This document shows positions 37,578-44,940 of a DNA stretch of 64,000 bases, piece after piece. This stretch comes from Luteimonas sp. MC1750 (GTDB taxonomy: Bacteria > Pseudomonadota > Gammaproteobacteria > Xanthomonadales > Xanthomonadaceae). Each line of letters starts with the position of its first letter. Position 1 is the first letter of the stretch. Below the pieces are notes generated by a model. It did no database searches and had not been told where the DNA came from. It worked only from the letters and a program-made list of their open reading frames with translations. A program made the translations under genes and the position numbers. The stretch lies in the NCBI RefSeq assembly GCF_016615955.1, contig NZ_CP067113.1, positions 2,108,001 through 2,172,000 on the forward strand, read 5' to 3'.

Positions 37578-38912
37578 CTACGCCGGCCCCCGGTCCTCCA
37601 TGTTCGCCCGGGCCGAAAGTTGCCGGCGGGGCCAGGCCATGAACGCCATGGCCACCACGGCCAGGATCCAGCAATAGAACACCGTGCCGGACAGGGCCAG
37701 CGGAGAGACCGAGGCCAGGCCGGCGGCAAGCAGGATCTGCGCGCCGTAGGGCAGGATCCCCTGGGGCACGCAGGCGAAGATGTCGAGGACGCTGGCGGCC
37801 CGGCGGGGGCTGATGCCGTGGCGCCGGGCGATGTCGCGCGCGACGTCGCCGCTGACCAGGATGGCCACCGTGTTGTTGGCCGTGAACACGTCCGCCGTCG
37901 CCGAAAGCGCAGCGATGCTGAACTCGCCGGTCCGGCGGCCGGCGTGTCCGCGTGCAAAGCGCGCGATCACGCGTGCCAGCCACTCCAGCCCACCCGCGGC
38001 CTTCATGAGCGCGCCCACCCCGCCGATCAGCAGCGACAGCAGCAGGATTTCGGTCATGCCCTCGAAGCCGGTCCAGATGTCACCGGCGAGATGCGCCAGG
38101 TCATAGCCGGGCGCCAGCAGGAGGCCGAAGATCCCCGCGAGCGCCAGCCCGATACCCAGCACCAGGATGACGTCCAGCCCGCTCAGGGCCAGGACCAGCA
38201 CCAGCACGTAGGGCAGGACCAGCCAGGCGGAGACCGGTTCGTCGGTCGTCACCGGCGCCGGGTCGCCCAGGAAGGCCAGCAACGCGATGGTCAGCAGCGC
38301 AGCAGGCAGGGCGATGCGGAAGTTCTCGCGGAACTTGTCGCGCATCTCGGCGCCCTGGCTGCGGGTGGCGGCGATCGTGGTATCCGAGATCACCGACAGG
38401 TTGTCGCCGAACATCGCCCCACCGATCACCGCGCCGAGCACCAGCGCGCGGTCGAGGCCGGACGCGTCGGCCACGCCCAGCGCGATCGGCACCACGGCCG
38501 CGATCGTGCCCATCGAGGTGCCGATGGCCAGCGAGATCAGCGCCGCCACCACGAACAGCCCAGGCAGCAGCAGGCCCGCCGGCACGGCGCCGATGCCGAG
38601 CGACACCACCGCATCCACCGCGCCGATCGCCTGCGAGACATAGGCGAAGGCGCCGGCCAGCAGGAAGATCAGGCACATCGTCATGATGTTCGGGTCGCCC
38701 ATGCCGCGGAGCAGGGTTTCGCCCGGCTTCACTCCGCGGCGGTGGGCGATCCAGGCGGCCAGCGCCAGCGCCGGCAGGATCGCGACCGGTGCACGCAGCT
38801 GGTAAAAGCCCATCTCTTCGCCCTGCAACGTGAAATAGAGCCCACTGCCGAAGAACAGTGCGAGGAACAGCAGCAGCGGCGTCAGCGCGAGCGCGCTGGG
38901 GCGGGTTTCCAT
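37578..38912 (-). CDS. NhaC-type Na+/H+ antiporter
   Basis: The 444-aa polytopic protein has about ten to eleven hydrophobic helices. NhaC/YheL-type features include LAIGTSMGTIAAVVPIALG, GAVIGGAMFGDNLSVISDTT, TANNTVAILVSG and ILPYGAQILLAAGL. These carriers exchange sodium (or in some cases metabolite pairs) for protons. The start is ATG 38912 (METRPSALAL); earlier in-frame codons read through a repeat. The precise transported pair is inferred from family only. It stands alone, convergent with the YccA-family gene. Confidence 0.9.
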   Translation of the reverse strand: METRPSALALTPLLLFLALFFGSGLYFTLQGEEMGFYQLRAPVAILPALALAAWIAHRRGVKPGETLLRGMGDPNIMTMCLIFLLAGAFAYVSQAIGAVDAVVSLGIGAVPAGLLLPGLFVVAALISLAIGTSMGTIAAVVPIALGVADASGLDRALVLGAVIGGAMFGDNLSVISDTTIAATRSQGAEMRDKFRENFRIALPAALLTIALLAFLGDPAPVTTDEPVSAWLVLPYVLVLVLALSGLDVILVLGIGLALAGIFGLLLAPGYDLAHLAGDIWTGFEGMTEILLLSLLIGGVGALMKAAGGLEWLARVIARFARGHAGRRTGEFSIAALSATADVFTANNTVAILVSGDVARDIARRHGISPRRAASVLDIFACVPQGILPYGAQILLAAGLASVSPLALSGTVFYCWILAVVAMAFMAWPRRQLSARANMEDRGPA

Positions 38913-39001
38913 CGCTCTATCCGCATGAAAGGATTGGCGATTGTGGGGGCCTCGGCCGGGCCGTGTCGAGGCGCCGCCCGGGACGATGGTGTTCCAGAAA
39001 C

Positions 39002-39027
39002 GAAACGGGCGCCGAAGCGCCCGTTTC
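39002..39027 (-). terminator. terminator below isocitrate dehydrogenase
   Basis: On the minus strand GAAACGGGCGC-ttcg-GCGCCCGTTTC is followed by GTTTCTGG. The 11-bp stem with a UUCG tetraloop lies about 110 bp after the icd stop. Confidence 0.75.
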
Positions 39028-39047
39028 ATCAAGTCCCGTGCCCTCTC

Positions 39048-39074
39048 CCTGCAGGAGTGGCTACAGCCGCGATG
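39048..39074. repeat. REP-like repeat, single copy
   Basis: CCTGCAGGAGTGGCTACAGCCGCGATG, one arm of the same family as 32178-32292 with one change (GGAGTGG for GGAGCGG). It lies between the icd gene and its terminator. Confidence 0.8.
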
Positions 39075-39139
39075 CCATAACGACTCCCGGCTGTCTCCGC
39101 CCAAGTGCGGCTGCGAGAACCAGCTGGCTGGCGCGTTGC

Positions 39140-40153
39140 TCAGACCGCCACGCGGCTCGCAATCGCCTGCGCGAAGGACATGGTCGTGCCGCTGCCACCC
39201 AGGTCCGGGGTCAGCGAATCCTTGGCTTCCAGCGTCGCCACGATCGCCGCGCGCAGCTGCGCCGCGCGGTCGGCCATGCCGATGTGGTCGAGCATCTGCG
39301 CCGCACCCAGCAGCAGCGCGCAGGGGTTGGCGATGCCCTTTCCGGCGATGTCAGGTGCCGAGCCGTGCACCGCCTCGAAGATCGCCGCGTCGTGACCGAT
39401 GTTGGCGCCGGGGATCAGGCCCAAGCCGCCGATCAGGCCGGCGCAGAGGTCGGAGATGATGTCGCCGAACAGGTTGGTGGTCACGATGACGTCGAACTGC
39501 TCGGGACGCATCACCAGCTGCATGCAGCAGTTGTCGACGATCATCTCGTTGCACTCGATGTCGGGGTATTCCTTGGCCACGTCGCGCGCGGCGTTGAGGA
39601 AGATGCCCGAGGTCGACTTCAGGATGTTGGCCTTGTGCACCACCGTCACCTTCTTGCGGCCGACGCGGCGCGCCAGCTCGAAGGCGTAGCGCACGATGCG
39701 CTCGGAGCCCTTGCGGGTGTTGCGGGTGATCGAGACCGCCCAGCTGCCGTCCGGCGCGGTTTCCTGGCCTTCGGCGGTGTAGGCGCCCTCGGTGTTCTCG
39801 CGCACGGTGATGATGTCCACGCCCTCGGGGAAGCGCGAGCGGGTGTTCGGGAACGAGGTCGCCGGCCGCACGTTGGCGTACAGGTCGAAGTGCCGGCGCA
39901 GCTGCACGTTGATCGACGAGAAGCCACCGCCCACGGGCGTGGTCAGCGGGCTCTTGAGCGCGACGCGGTTGCGGGCGATGGAGTCCAGGGTCGCCTGCGG
40001 CAGCAGCTCGCCGTGCTTCTCGAGCGCCACCAGGCCCGCGTCGGCCTCCTCGTACGCGAGCCCGAGCTTCATCGCATCGAGCACGTGCAGGGTGGCGTCC
40101 ATGATCTCCGGGCCGATGCCATCGCCGCGGATGACCGTGATTGTCTGGGTCAT
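39140..40153 (-). CDS. NAD-dependent isocitrate dehydrogenase
   Basis: The 337-aa enzyme belongs to the isocitrate/isopropylmalate dehydrogenase family and converts isocitrate to 2-oxoglutarate in the TCA cycle. Visible motifs are IRGDGIGPEIMDA, substrate-binding RENTEGAY, and NLFGDIISDLCAGLIGGLG. The cofactor loop HGSAPDIAGKGIANP, with Asp-Ile in the position where NADP enzymes carry Lys-Tyr, points to NAD use, as known for xanthomonads. The ATG at 40153 gives MTQTITVIRGDG; a second ATG five codons upstream is possible. Confidence 0.92.
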   Translation of the reverse strand: MTQTITVIRGDGIGPEIMDATLHVLDAMKLGLAYEEADAGLVALEKHGELLPQATLDSIARNRVALKSPLTTPVGGGFSSINVQLRRHFDLYANVRPATSFPNTRSRFPEGVDIITVRENTEGAYTAEGQETAPDGSWAVSITRNTRKGSERIVRYAFELARRVGRKKVTVVHKANILKSTSGIFLNAARDVAKEYPDIECNEMIVDNCCMQLVMRPEQFDVIVTTNLFGDIISDLCAGLIGGLGLIPGANIGHDAAIFEAVHGSAPDIAGKGIANPCALLLGAAQMLDHIGMADRAAQLRAAIVATLEAKDSLTPDLGGSGTTMSFAQAIASRVAV

Positions 40154-40365
40154 TGTGTAGAGGTCCATGCTGGGGGGACGCCGGGCACGAGGCGGGGCGT
40201 CTGGGACGGAATGCATCGCCCGATTATGCCAAACGCAGGCCCGTCCTGCCGGCTGCGGCGGCACGCGGGCGCGGCGCACGTCGTCGTCTTCCGGCCGGAG
40301 CACCCCCATCGGACCAACCGGCAGCGCCACCGTGGCGGGCGCCTCGACGGCGTCCGCCCCGGCGA

Positions 40366-40752
40366 TCAGTCGTGCGAATGCTCCGCCGGCGCATCGGCTC
40401 CGGCCTCCAGCTGGTCGAGGAAATCGACCGCGCGGCGCAGATGCGGGATCACGATGCTGCCGCCCACCACCAGGCCGATCGAGAACGCTTCGAACATCGC
40501 GTCGCGGCCGATCCCGGCATCGCGGCACTTGGCCACGTGGTAGCTGATGCAGTCGTCGCAGCGCAGGACCAGCGAGGCCACCAGCCCCAGCAGTTCCTTG
40601 GTCGCCACGTCGAGCACGCCGGCCTGGTAGGCCTGGGTGTCGAGCGCGAAGAACCGCCGCACCACCTGGTTGGGCTCGGCCAGGATGCGCTCGTTCATGC
40701 GCTCGCGGAATTCACCGAAGGCGCGGACCCGGTCCGCGTCGCCGCCGCTCAT
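40366..40752 (-). CDS. AhpD-like carboxymuconolactone decarboxylase family protein
   Basis: The 128-aa helical protein has the redox CxxC of AhpD-type proteins in LRCDDCISYHVAKC, with the downstream His. Family members act as alkylhydroperoxidases or adaptor reductases. It overlaps the glutaredoxin gene upstream by four bases (ATGA), so the two are translationally coupled, consistent with a thiol-redox role. A peroxidase substrate is not identified. Confidence 0.88.
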   Translation of the reverse strand: MSGGDADRVRAFGEFRERMNERILAEPNQVVRRFFALDTQAYQAGVLDVATKELLGLVASLVLRCDDCISYHVAKCRDAGIGRDAMFEAFSIGLVVGGSIVIPHLRRAVDFLDQLEAGADAPAEHSHD

Positions 40753-41024
40753 GCGCCCTTGCCCAGCAGCGGCTCGAAGCCGCCCGCGCGGTGCAGGGCC
40801 ATCATGTCGTCGTAGCCGCCGACGTGGTGGTCGCCGACGAAAATCTGCGGGACCGACGTACGGCCAGCCAGGCTGACCATGCGCTGGCGCTCGGCGGGGT
40901 CGAGGTCCACGCGCACCTCCGACCATTCCAGGCCCTTGCTGCGCAGGAAGTTCTTGGCCGCGACGCAGTAGCCGCACACGGCGCTGGTGTACAGGGTGAT
41001 CTGGGGGGAAGCTGGGTCGTTCAA
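40749..41024 (-). CDS. glutaredoxin
   Basis: A 91-aa GrxC-like dithiol glutaredoxin: ITLYTSAVCGYCVAAKNFL holds the CGYC active site, followed by the cis-Pro TSVPQIFVGD and GGYDDMMALHRAGGFEPLL glutathione-binding motif. No ATG fits; TTG at 41024 lies seven bases after CCGGAG and gives LNDPASPQITLYTS. It is coupled to the AhpD-like gene. It probably uses glutathione to reduce protein disulfides or to recycle the AhpD-like partner, the latter being inference. Confidence 0.9.
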   Translation of the reverse strand: MNDPASPQITLYTSAVCGYCVAAKNFLRSKGLEWSEVRVDLDPAERQRMVSLAGRTSVPQIFVGDHHVGGYDDMMALHRAGGFEPLLGKGA

Positions 41025-41166
41025 GTCGGTCTCCGGAAACTTGCGGGGGCTGCGATGGTCTGATTGTGCGGCCCCCGGGCGTGAAATCCAGCGCAGGCTG
41101 CTGGCCCGCAGCGTCGCGGCCGCATGGATTAACGGGCTATTCACTCCGCCGGACGGGCCCGCCCCC

Positions 41167-42795
41167 ATGCTGTCCTCCACCCTCGACAGGACCTTCCGCC
41201 TCCGCATGCGCCTGCTTCCCGCCGCCATCGCCCTGGTCCTCGTCCTCGCGTCCGCGCCGTCGGTCGCGCAGCAGCGCCTGCCCGACATCGGCTCCTCGGC
41301 CCATACGCTGCTGGCCCCTGCCCAGCAGGAGGAATACGGGCAGATGCTGCTGGCGCAGCTTCGCCACTACGACTACGTGCTGGACGATCCGCTGGTCGAC
41401 AGCTGGCTGCGCGGACTGGGCAACCGTCTGGCGGCGGCCAGCGACCAGCCTGCCCAGCCCTTCACCTTCTTCATGATGAAGGACCGCTCGATCAACGCCT
41501 TCGCCACCCTGGGCGGCTATATCGGCACCAATGCCGGCCTGGTGCTGGCGGCGGAGAGCGAGGACGAGGTCGCCGGCGTGCTGGCGCACGAGGTCGCGCA
41601 CGTGACCCAGGCCCATGTGCTGCGCGGCGTGGAGCGGGCGCAGCGCGACAGCGTCCCGCTGCTGCTGGCCATGCTGGGCGCGGTGGCCGTGGCATCCCAG
41701 TCGGGCAGCAGCTCGGCGGGTGATGCCGGCATGGCGGCGATCGCCAGCGTGCAGGGCCTGGCCGTCCAGCGGCAGATCGACTACACCCGCTCGAACGAAT
41801 CCGAAGCCGACCGCCTCGGCATGCGCACGCTGTCGCGCAGCGGCTACGACACCGCGGCCATGGCGCGGATGTTCGAACGCATGCAGGCGATGTCGCGCAC
41901 CAACCAGGGCGGCGAACGCGAGCGCCTGCCCGACTACATGCGCTCGCACCCGGTCACCACGACCCGCATCAGCGAGACCCGCCAGCTCGCGGAGCAGTAC
42001 GACGGCCGCGCGGGCGGCACCTTCGCCACGTCCGGCCTGGCCGGCAACAATCCGCTGCTACCCCCCGGGCTGCGTCCGGTCGCCGCGCCCGCCGGGGCGG
42101 CGGAGGACGCCACTGGCAACGCGCAGTTCGGCTGGGTGCGCGAGCGCCTGCGGGTCCTGAGCGCCAACACGCCCAGCGAGGCGATCAGCGAGTACGGACG
42201 GCTGGGACGTTCGGTGGCCCTGGATGACGCGCAGCGCTATGGCCTGGCCGTGGCCCAGCTGCTGGCCGGCAACGGCGCCGAGGCCGCGCGTGGCTTCGAG
42301 ACGCTGCTGGCCTCGCATCCCGACGATACCTGGCTGCAGCTGGGCCTGGCCCAGGCCGAGGCGCGCCAAGGCCGCCACGCCGCCGCCGACGCCCGGTTCG
42401 AACGCCTGGTGCGGAGCATGCCGCGCAACCGCTCCGTGGTCCTCGCCTATGCCGAGGTGCTGGCCGAGCGCAACAACCGCGAGGCCGGGCGCCGCGCGCA
42501 GGACATCCTGCGCCCGCTGAGTGCCAGCGCCGGCGACGATCCGGTGTTCCAGCGCACCTTCGCCCGCGCCAGCGAAATCGCCGGCGACTCCGTGCGCGCC
42601 GGCGAGGCCTGGGCCGAAAGCGCCTATCTGAACGGTCGCGCCGAGCAGGCCCTGGTGCAGCTCAACACGCTGCGTCGCCGCGACGACCTCGACTACTACG
42701 CGCGTGCGCGCATCGACGCCCGCATCGCGTCGATCACGCCCACCGTGCTGGAACTGCGCCGCCAGGGCATCCGCGATCCCGACCTGCGCAAGTAG
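41167..42795 (+). CDS. BepA-like M48 metalloprotease with TPR-like C-terminus
   Basis: The 542-aa protein has a signal peptide ending near PSVAQQ (residue 35) and an M48 zinc-protease core with HEVAHVTQAH (His141, Glu142, His145) and the third ligand in NESEADRLG. A C-terminal half from about residue 370 is helical with TPR-like repeats. This architecture matches BepA/YfgC, which assists and degrades stalled outer-membrane proteins such as LptD in the periplasm. The long n-region before the signal helix means ATG 41206 (MRLLPAAIA) is an alternative start. Confidence 0.9.
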   Translation: MLSSTLDRTFRLRMRLLPAAIALVLVLASAPSVAQQRLPDIGSSAHTLLAPAQQEEYGQMLLAQLRHYDYVLDDPLVDSWLRGLGNRLAAASDQPAQPFTFFMMKDRSINAFATLGGYIGTNAGLVLAAESEDEVAGVLAHEVAHVTQAHVLRGVERAQRDSVPLLLAMLGAVAVASQSGSSSAGDAGMAAIASVQGLAVQRQIDYTRSNESEADRLGMRTLSRSGYDTAAMARMFERMQAMSRTNQGGERERLPDYMRSHPVTTTRISETRQLAEQYDGRAGGTFATSGLAGNNPLLPPGLRPVAAPAGAAEDATGNAQFGWVRERLRVLSANTPSEAISEYGRLGRSVALDDAQRYGLAVAQLLAGNGAEAARGFETLLASHPDDTWLQLGLAQAEARQGRHAAADARFERLVRSMPRNRSVVLAYAEVLAERNNREAGRRAQDILRPLSASAGDDPVFQRTFARASEIAGDSVRAGEAWAESAYLNGRAEQALVQLNTLRRRDDLDYYARARIDARIASITPTVLELRRQGIRDPDLRK

Positions 42796-42817
42796 CCGCC
42801 AGCGGAGTCCCGTGACA

Positions 42818-42835
42818 GTGTCACCGCACTGTCAC
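42818..42835 (+). promoter_or_regulatory. Pho box upstream of phoB
   Basis: GTGTCAC-CGCA-CTGTCAC: two 7-bp PhoB half-sites (42818-42824, 42829-42835) with the canonical four-base spacer. It lies 10 bp ahead of a TCTAAT -10 box (42846-42851), the spacing used by PhoB-activated promoters where the box replaces the -35. This implies autoregulated expression of phoB-phoR-ppk-ppx under phosphate limitation. Confidence 0.88.
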
Positions 42836-42845
42836 CAAACCGTCG

Positions 42846-42851
42846 TCTAAT
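42846..42851 (+). promoter_or_regulatory. -10 box of the phoB promoter
   Basis: TCTAAT exactly 10 bp after the Pho box. It overlaps the in-frame ATG at 42850, so transcription would begin near 42858, downstream of that ATG. This is why the GTG at 42883 is taken as the phoB start. Confidence 0.7.
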
Positions 42852-42882
42852 GGCGCTTGACCCCACTGCGAGCGGTGACCGC

Positions 42883-43572
42883 GTGCAGAAGCGCATCCTC
42901 ATCGTCGACGACGAACCCGCCATCCGCGACATGGTCGCCTTCGCCCTGCGCAAGGGCGATTACGAGCCGGTGCATGCCGGGGATGCCCAGCAGGCGCAGG
43001 AGGCGATCGCCGACCGGGTTCCCGACCTGATCCTGCTGGACTGGATGCTGCCCGGCACCACCGGCATCGAGCTCGCCCGGCGCTGGCGCCGCGAAGCGCT
43101 GACGCGCGAGGTACCGATCATCATGCTCACCGCCCGCGGCGAGGAGAACGACCGCGTCGGCGGACTCGAGGCGGGGGTCGACGACTACGTGGTCAAGCCC
43201 TTCTCGGCGCGCGAACTGCTGGCCAGGATCCGCGCGGTGATGCGGCGCTCGCGCGACGACGACGAGGACGGCAGCGTTTCGGTCGGCGGCCTGCGCATCG
43301 ACGGCGCCGCGCACCGCGTCTTCGCCGGCGACGAGCCGGTGTCGATCGGCCCCACCGAATACCGTTTGCTGCACTTCTTCATGACCCACCCGGACCGCGT
43401 CTACATGCGCTCGCAGCTGCTCGACCACGTCTGGGGCGGCAGCGTCTACGTCGAGGAGCGCACGGTCGACGTGCATATCCGCCGCCTGCGCAAGACGCTC
43501 GAGCCGTTCGAACTCGACGGCATGGTGCAGACGGTGCGCGGCGCGGGTTACCGATTCTCCGCCTCGGTCTAG
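42883..43572 (+). CDS. phoB: phosphate regulon response regulator PhoB
   Basis: PhoB is the OmpR-type regulator that activates phosphate-starvation genes. From GTG 42883 it is 229 aa, the same length as E. coli PhoB, starting VQKRILIVDDEPAIRDMV. The receiver has Asp9-Asp10, the phospho-acceptor Asp53 (LLDWMLPG) and Lys105 (VVKPFS); the winged-helix DNA-binding domain ends with VYVEERTVDVHIRRLRK and GAGYRF. An upstream ATG at 42850 would add 11 residues but sits in the -10 box. phoR follows after 9 bp. Confidence 0.95.
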   Translation: MQKRILIVDDEPAIRDMVAFALRKGDYEPVHAGDAQQAQEAIADRVPDLILLDWMLPGTTGIELARRWRREALTREVPIIMLTARGEENDRVGGLEAGVDDYVVKPFSARELLARIRAVMRRSRDDDEDGSVSVGGLRIDGAAHRVFAGDEPVSIGPTEYRLLHFFMTHPDRVYMRSQLLDHVWGGSVYVEERTVDVHIRRLRKTLEPFELDGMVQTVRGAGYRFSASV

Positions 43573-43581
43573 ACTGGCGGC

Positions 43582-44940
43582 ATGCCGCCGACCCTCCAGC
43601 CGCCCTGGCAGCGGACCCTGGCCACGCTGGCCCTGGTCCTTGTCGCCTCCCTGCTCGTCGGGCTGGCCGTGGGCCATCCCTGGCCGGCGCTGGCGCTCGG
43701 ATCGCTGGCGCTGCTGGCCGGCCACCTGCTGCGCCTGCAGCGGATCACCCACCTCCTCGACGCGCGCGTGCGGCTGCCGCCTCCACGACCCGGCGGCGGC
43801 GCCTGGACCCAGGTCGAGCGCCTGCTGCACCGCGCGCGTGGCGAGGTGCGCGGCCGCGAACGCCGACTGGTGGAGATGATGCGCGCCTATCGCGCGGTCG
43901 CCGCCGCGCTGCCAGACGCGCTCGTGGTCGTGGACCGCAACACCCAGCGCCTGATCTGGTGCAACGCTGCGGCCGGCACCCTGCTCGGCCTGCGCTATCC
44001 CCGCGACAAGGGCGCGAGCCTGGTCGAGCGGCTGCAGCCGCTGCCGCTGTCGCACTGGCTGAGCGCCGGCCGGCATGCGGAGCCGATCGTCGACGCGGCT
44101 TCGCCCGCGGATCCCGCGATCCGCATCAGCCTGCGCCTGATTCCCTACTCCGATGCACTGTGGCTGCTGGTCGCGCGCGACGTCGGCAAGCTGATGCGGC
44201 TGGAGCAGATGCGCCGCGACTTCGTCGCCAACGTCTCGCATGAACTGCGCACGCCGCTGACCGTGGTGCATGGCTATCTCGACATGCTCGATCCCGCCGA
44301 CAGCGGGGAGTGGGAGCCGATCATCGGCGAGATGCGCCGGCAGTCGCAGCGCATGACCCAGCTGGTCGAGGACCTGCTCGCGCTGTCCCGGCTGGAGGCG
44401 CAGGACGCGCTCGTCGACGAGGACGTCGCGGTCGGGCCGATGCTGTCCACCCTGCGCCGGGAAGCCGAGGCGCTGAGCCAGGGTCGGCATGCGATCGTGG
44501 TCGAAGACCTGGCCGGCGTCGACCTGCTCGGCTCGGGCCGCGAGCTGCACAGCGCGTTCTCCAACCTCGTCGCCAACGCGGTGCGCTACACCCCCAGTGG
44601 CGGGCGCATCGCGATCCGCTTCGCGCCCGCCGAGGCCGGAGGCGTCGCGCTGACGGTCGAGGACAGCGGCTACGGCATCCCCGAATCACACCTCCCGCGG
44701 CTGACCGAACGCTTCTATCGCGTCTCCAGCAGCCGCACCCGCGAGACCGGCGGCACCGGCCTGGGCCTGGCCATCGTCAAGCACGTCCTGCAGTTGCACC
44801 AGGCCCGGCTGGACATCACCAGCGAGGTCGGCCGCGGCAGCACCTTCACCTGTCGCTTCGGCGCGGGCCGCGTCATTCCGCGCAGCAAGGATTCCCATGA
44901 GCACCCGCAAGACCCGCACGCCTCCCGCCAGCACGCCTGA
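43582..44940 (+). CDS. phoR: phosphate regulon sensor kinase PhoR
   Basis: PhoR phosphorylates PhoB when phosphate is scarce. The 452-aa protein has two short N-terminal membrane helices (about 12-50), a linker, a PAS domain (about 105-200), the dimerisation/phosphorylation His220 in FVANVSHELRTPL, and HATPase boxes N (NAVRYTP), G1 (DSGYGIP) and G2 (GGTGLGLAIVKH). The C-terminal tail after FTCRFGAGR is unusual because its last 14 codons lie over the start of ppk in another frame, a 44-bp overlap suggesting coupled translation. Confidence 0.95.
   Translation: MPPTLQPPWQRTLATLALVLVASLLVGLAVGHPWPALALGSLALLAGHLLRLQRITHLLDARVRLPPPRPGGGAWTQVERLLHRARGEVRGRERRLVEMMRAYRAVAAALPDALVVVDRNTQRLIWCNAAAGTLLGLRYPRDKGASLVERLQPLPLSHWLSAGRHAEPIVDAASPADPAIRISLRLIPYSDALWLLVARDVGKLMRLEQMRRDFVANVSHELRTPLTVVHGYLDMLDPADSGEWEPIIGEMRRQSQRMTQLVEDLLALSRLEAQDALVDEDVAVGPMLSTLRREAEALSQGRHAIVVEDLAGVDLLGSGRELHSAFSNLVANAVRYTPSGGRIAIRFAPAEAGGVALTVEDSGYGIPESHLPRLTERFYRVSSSRTRETGGTGLGLAIVKHVLQLHQARLDITSEVGRGSTFTCRFGAGRVIPRSKDSHEHPQDPHASRQHA

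Noticed and set aside
40154..40365. Possible small gene between isocitrate dehydrogenase and the AhpD-like gene
   Set aside because: Frames here are short, Arg-rich and lack a ribosome site; it looks like an ordinary promoter region.
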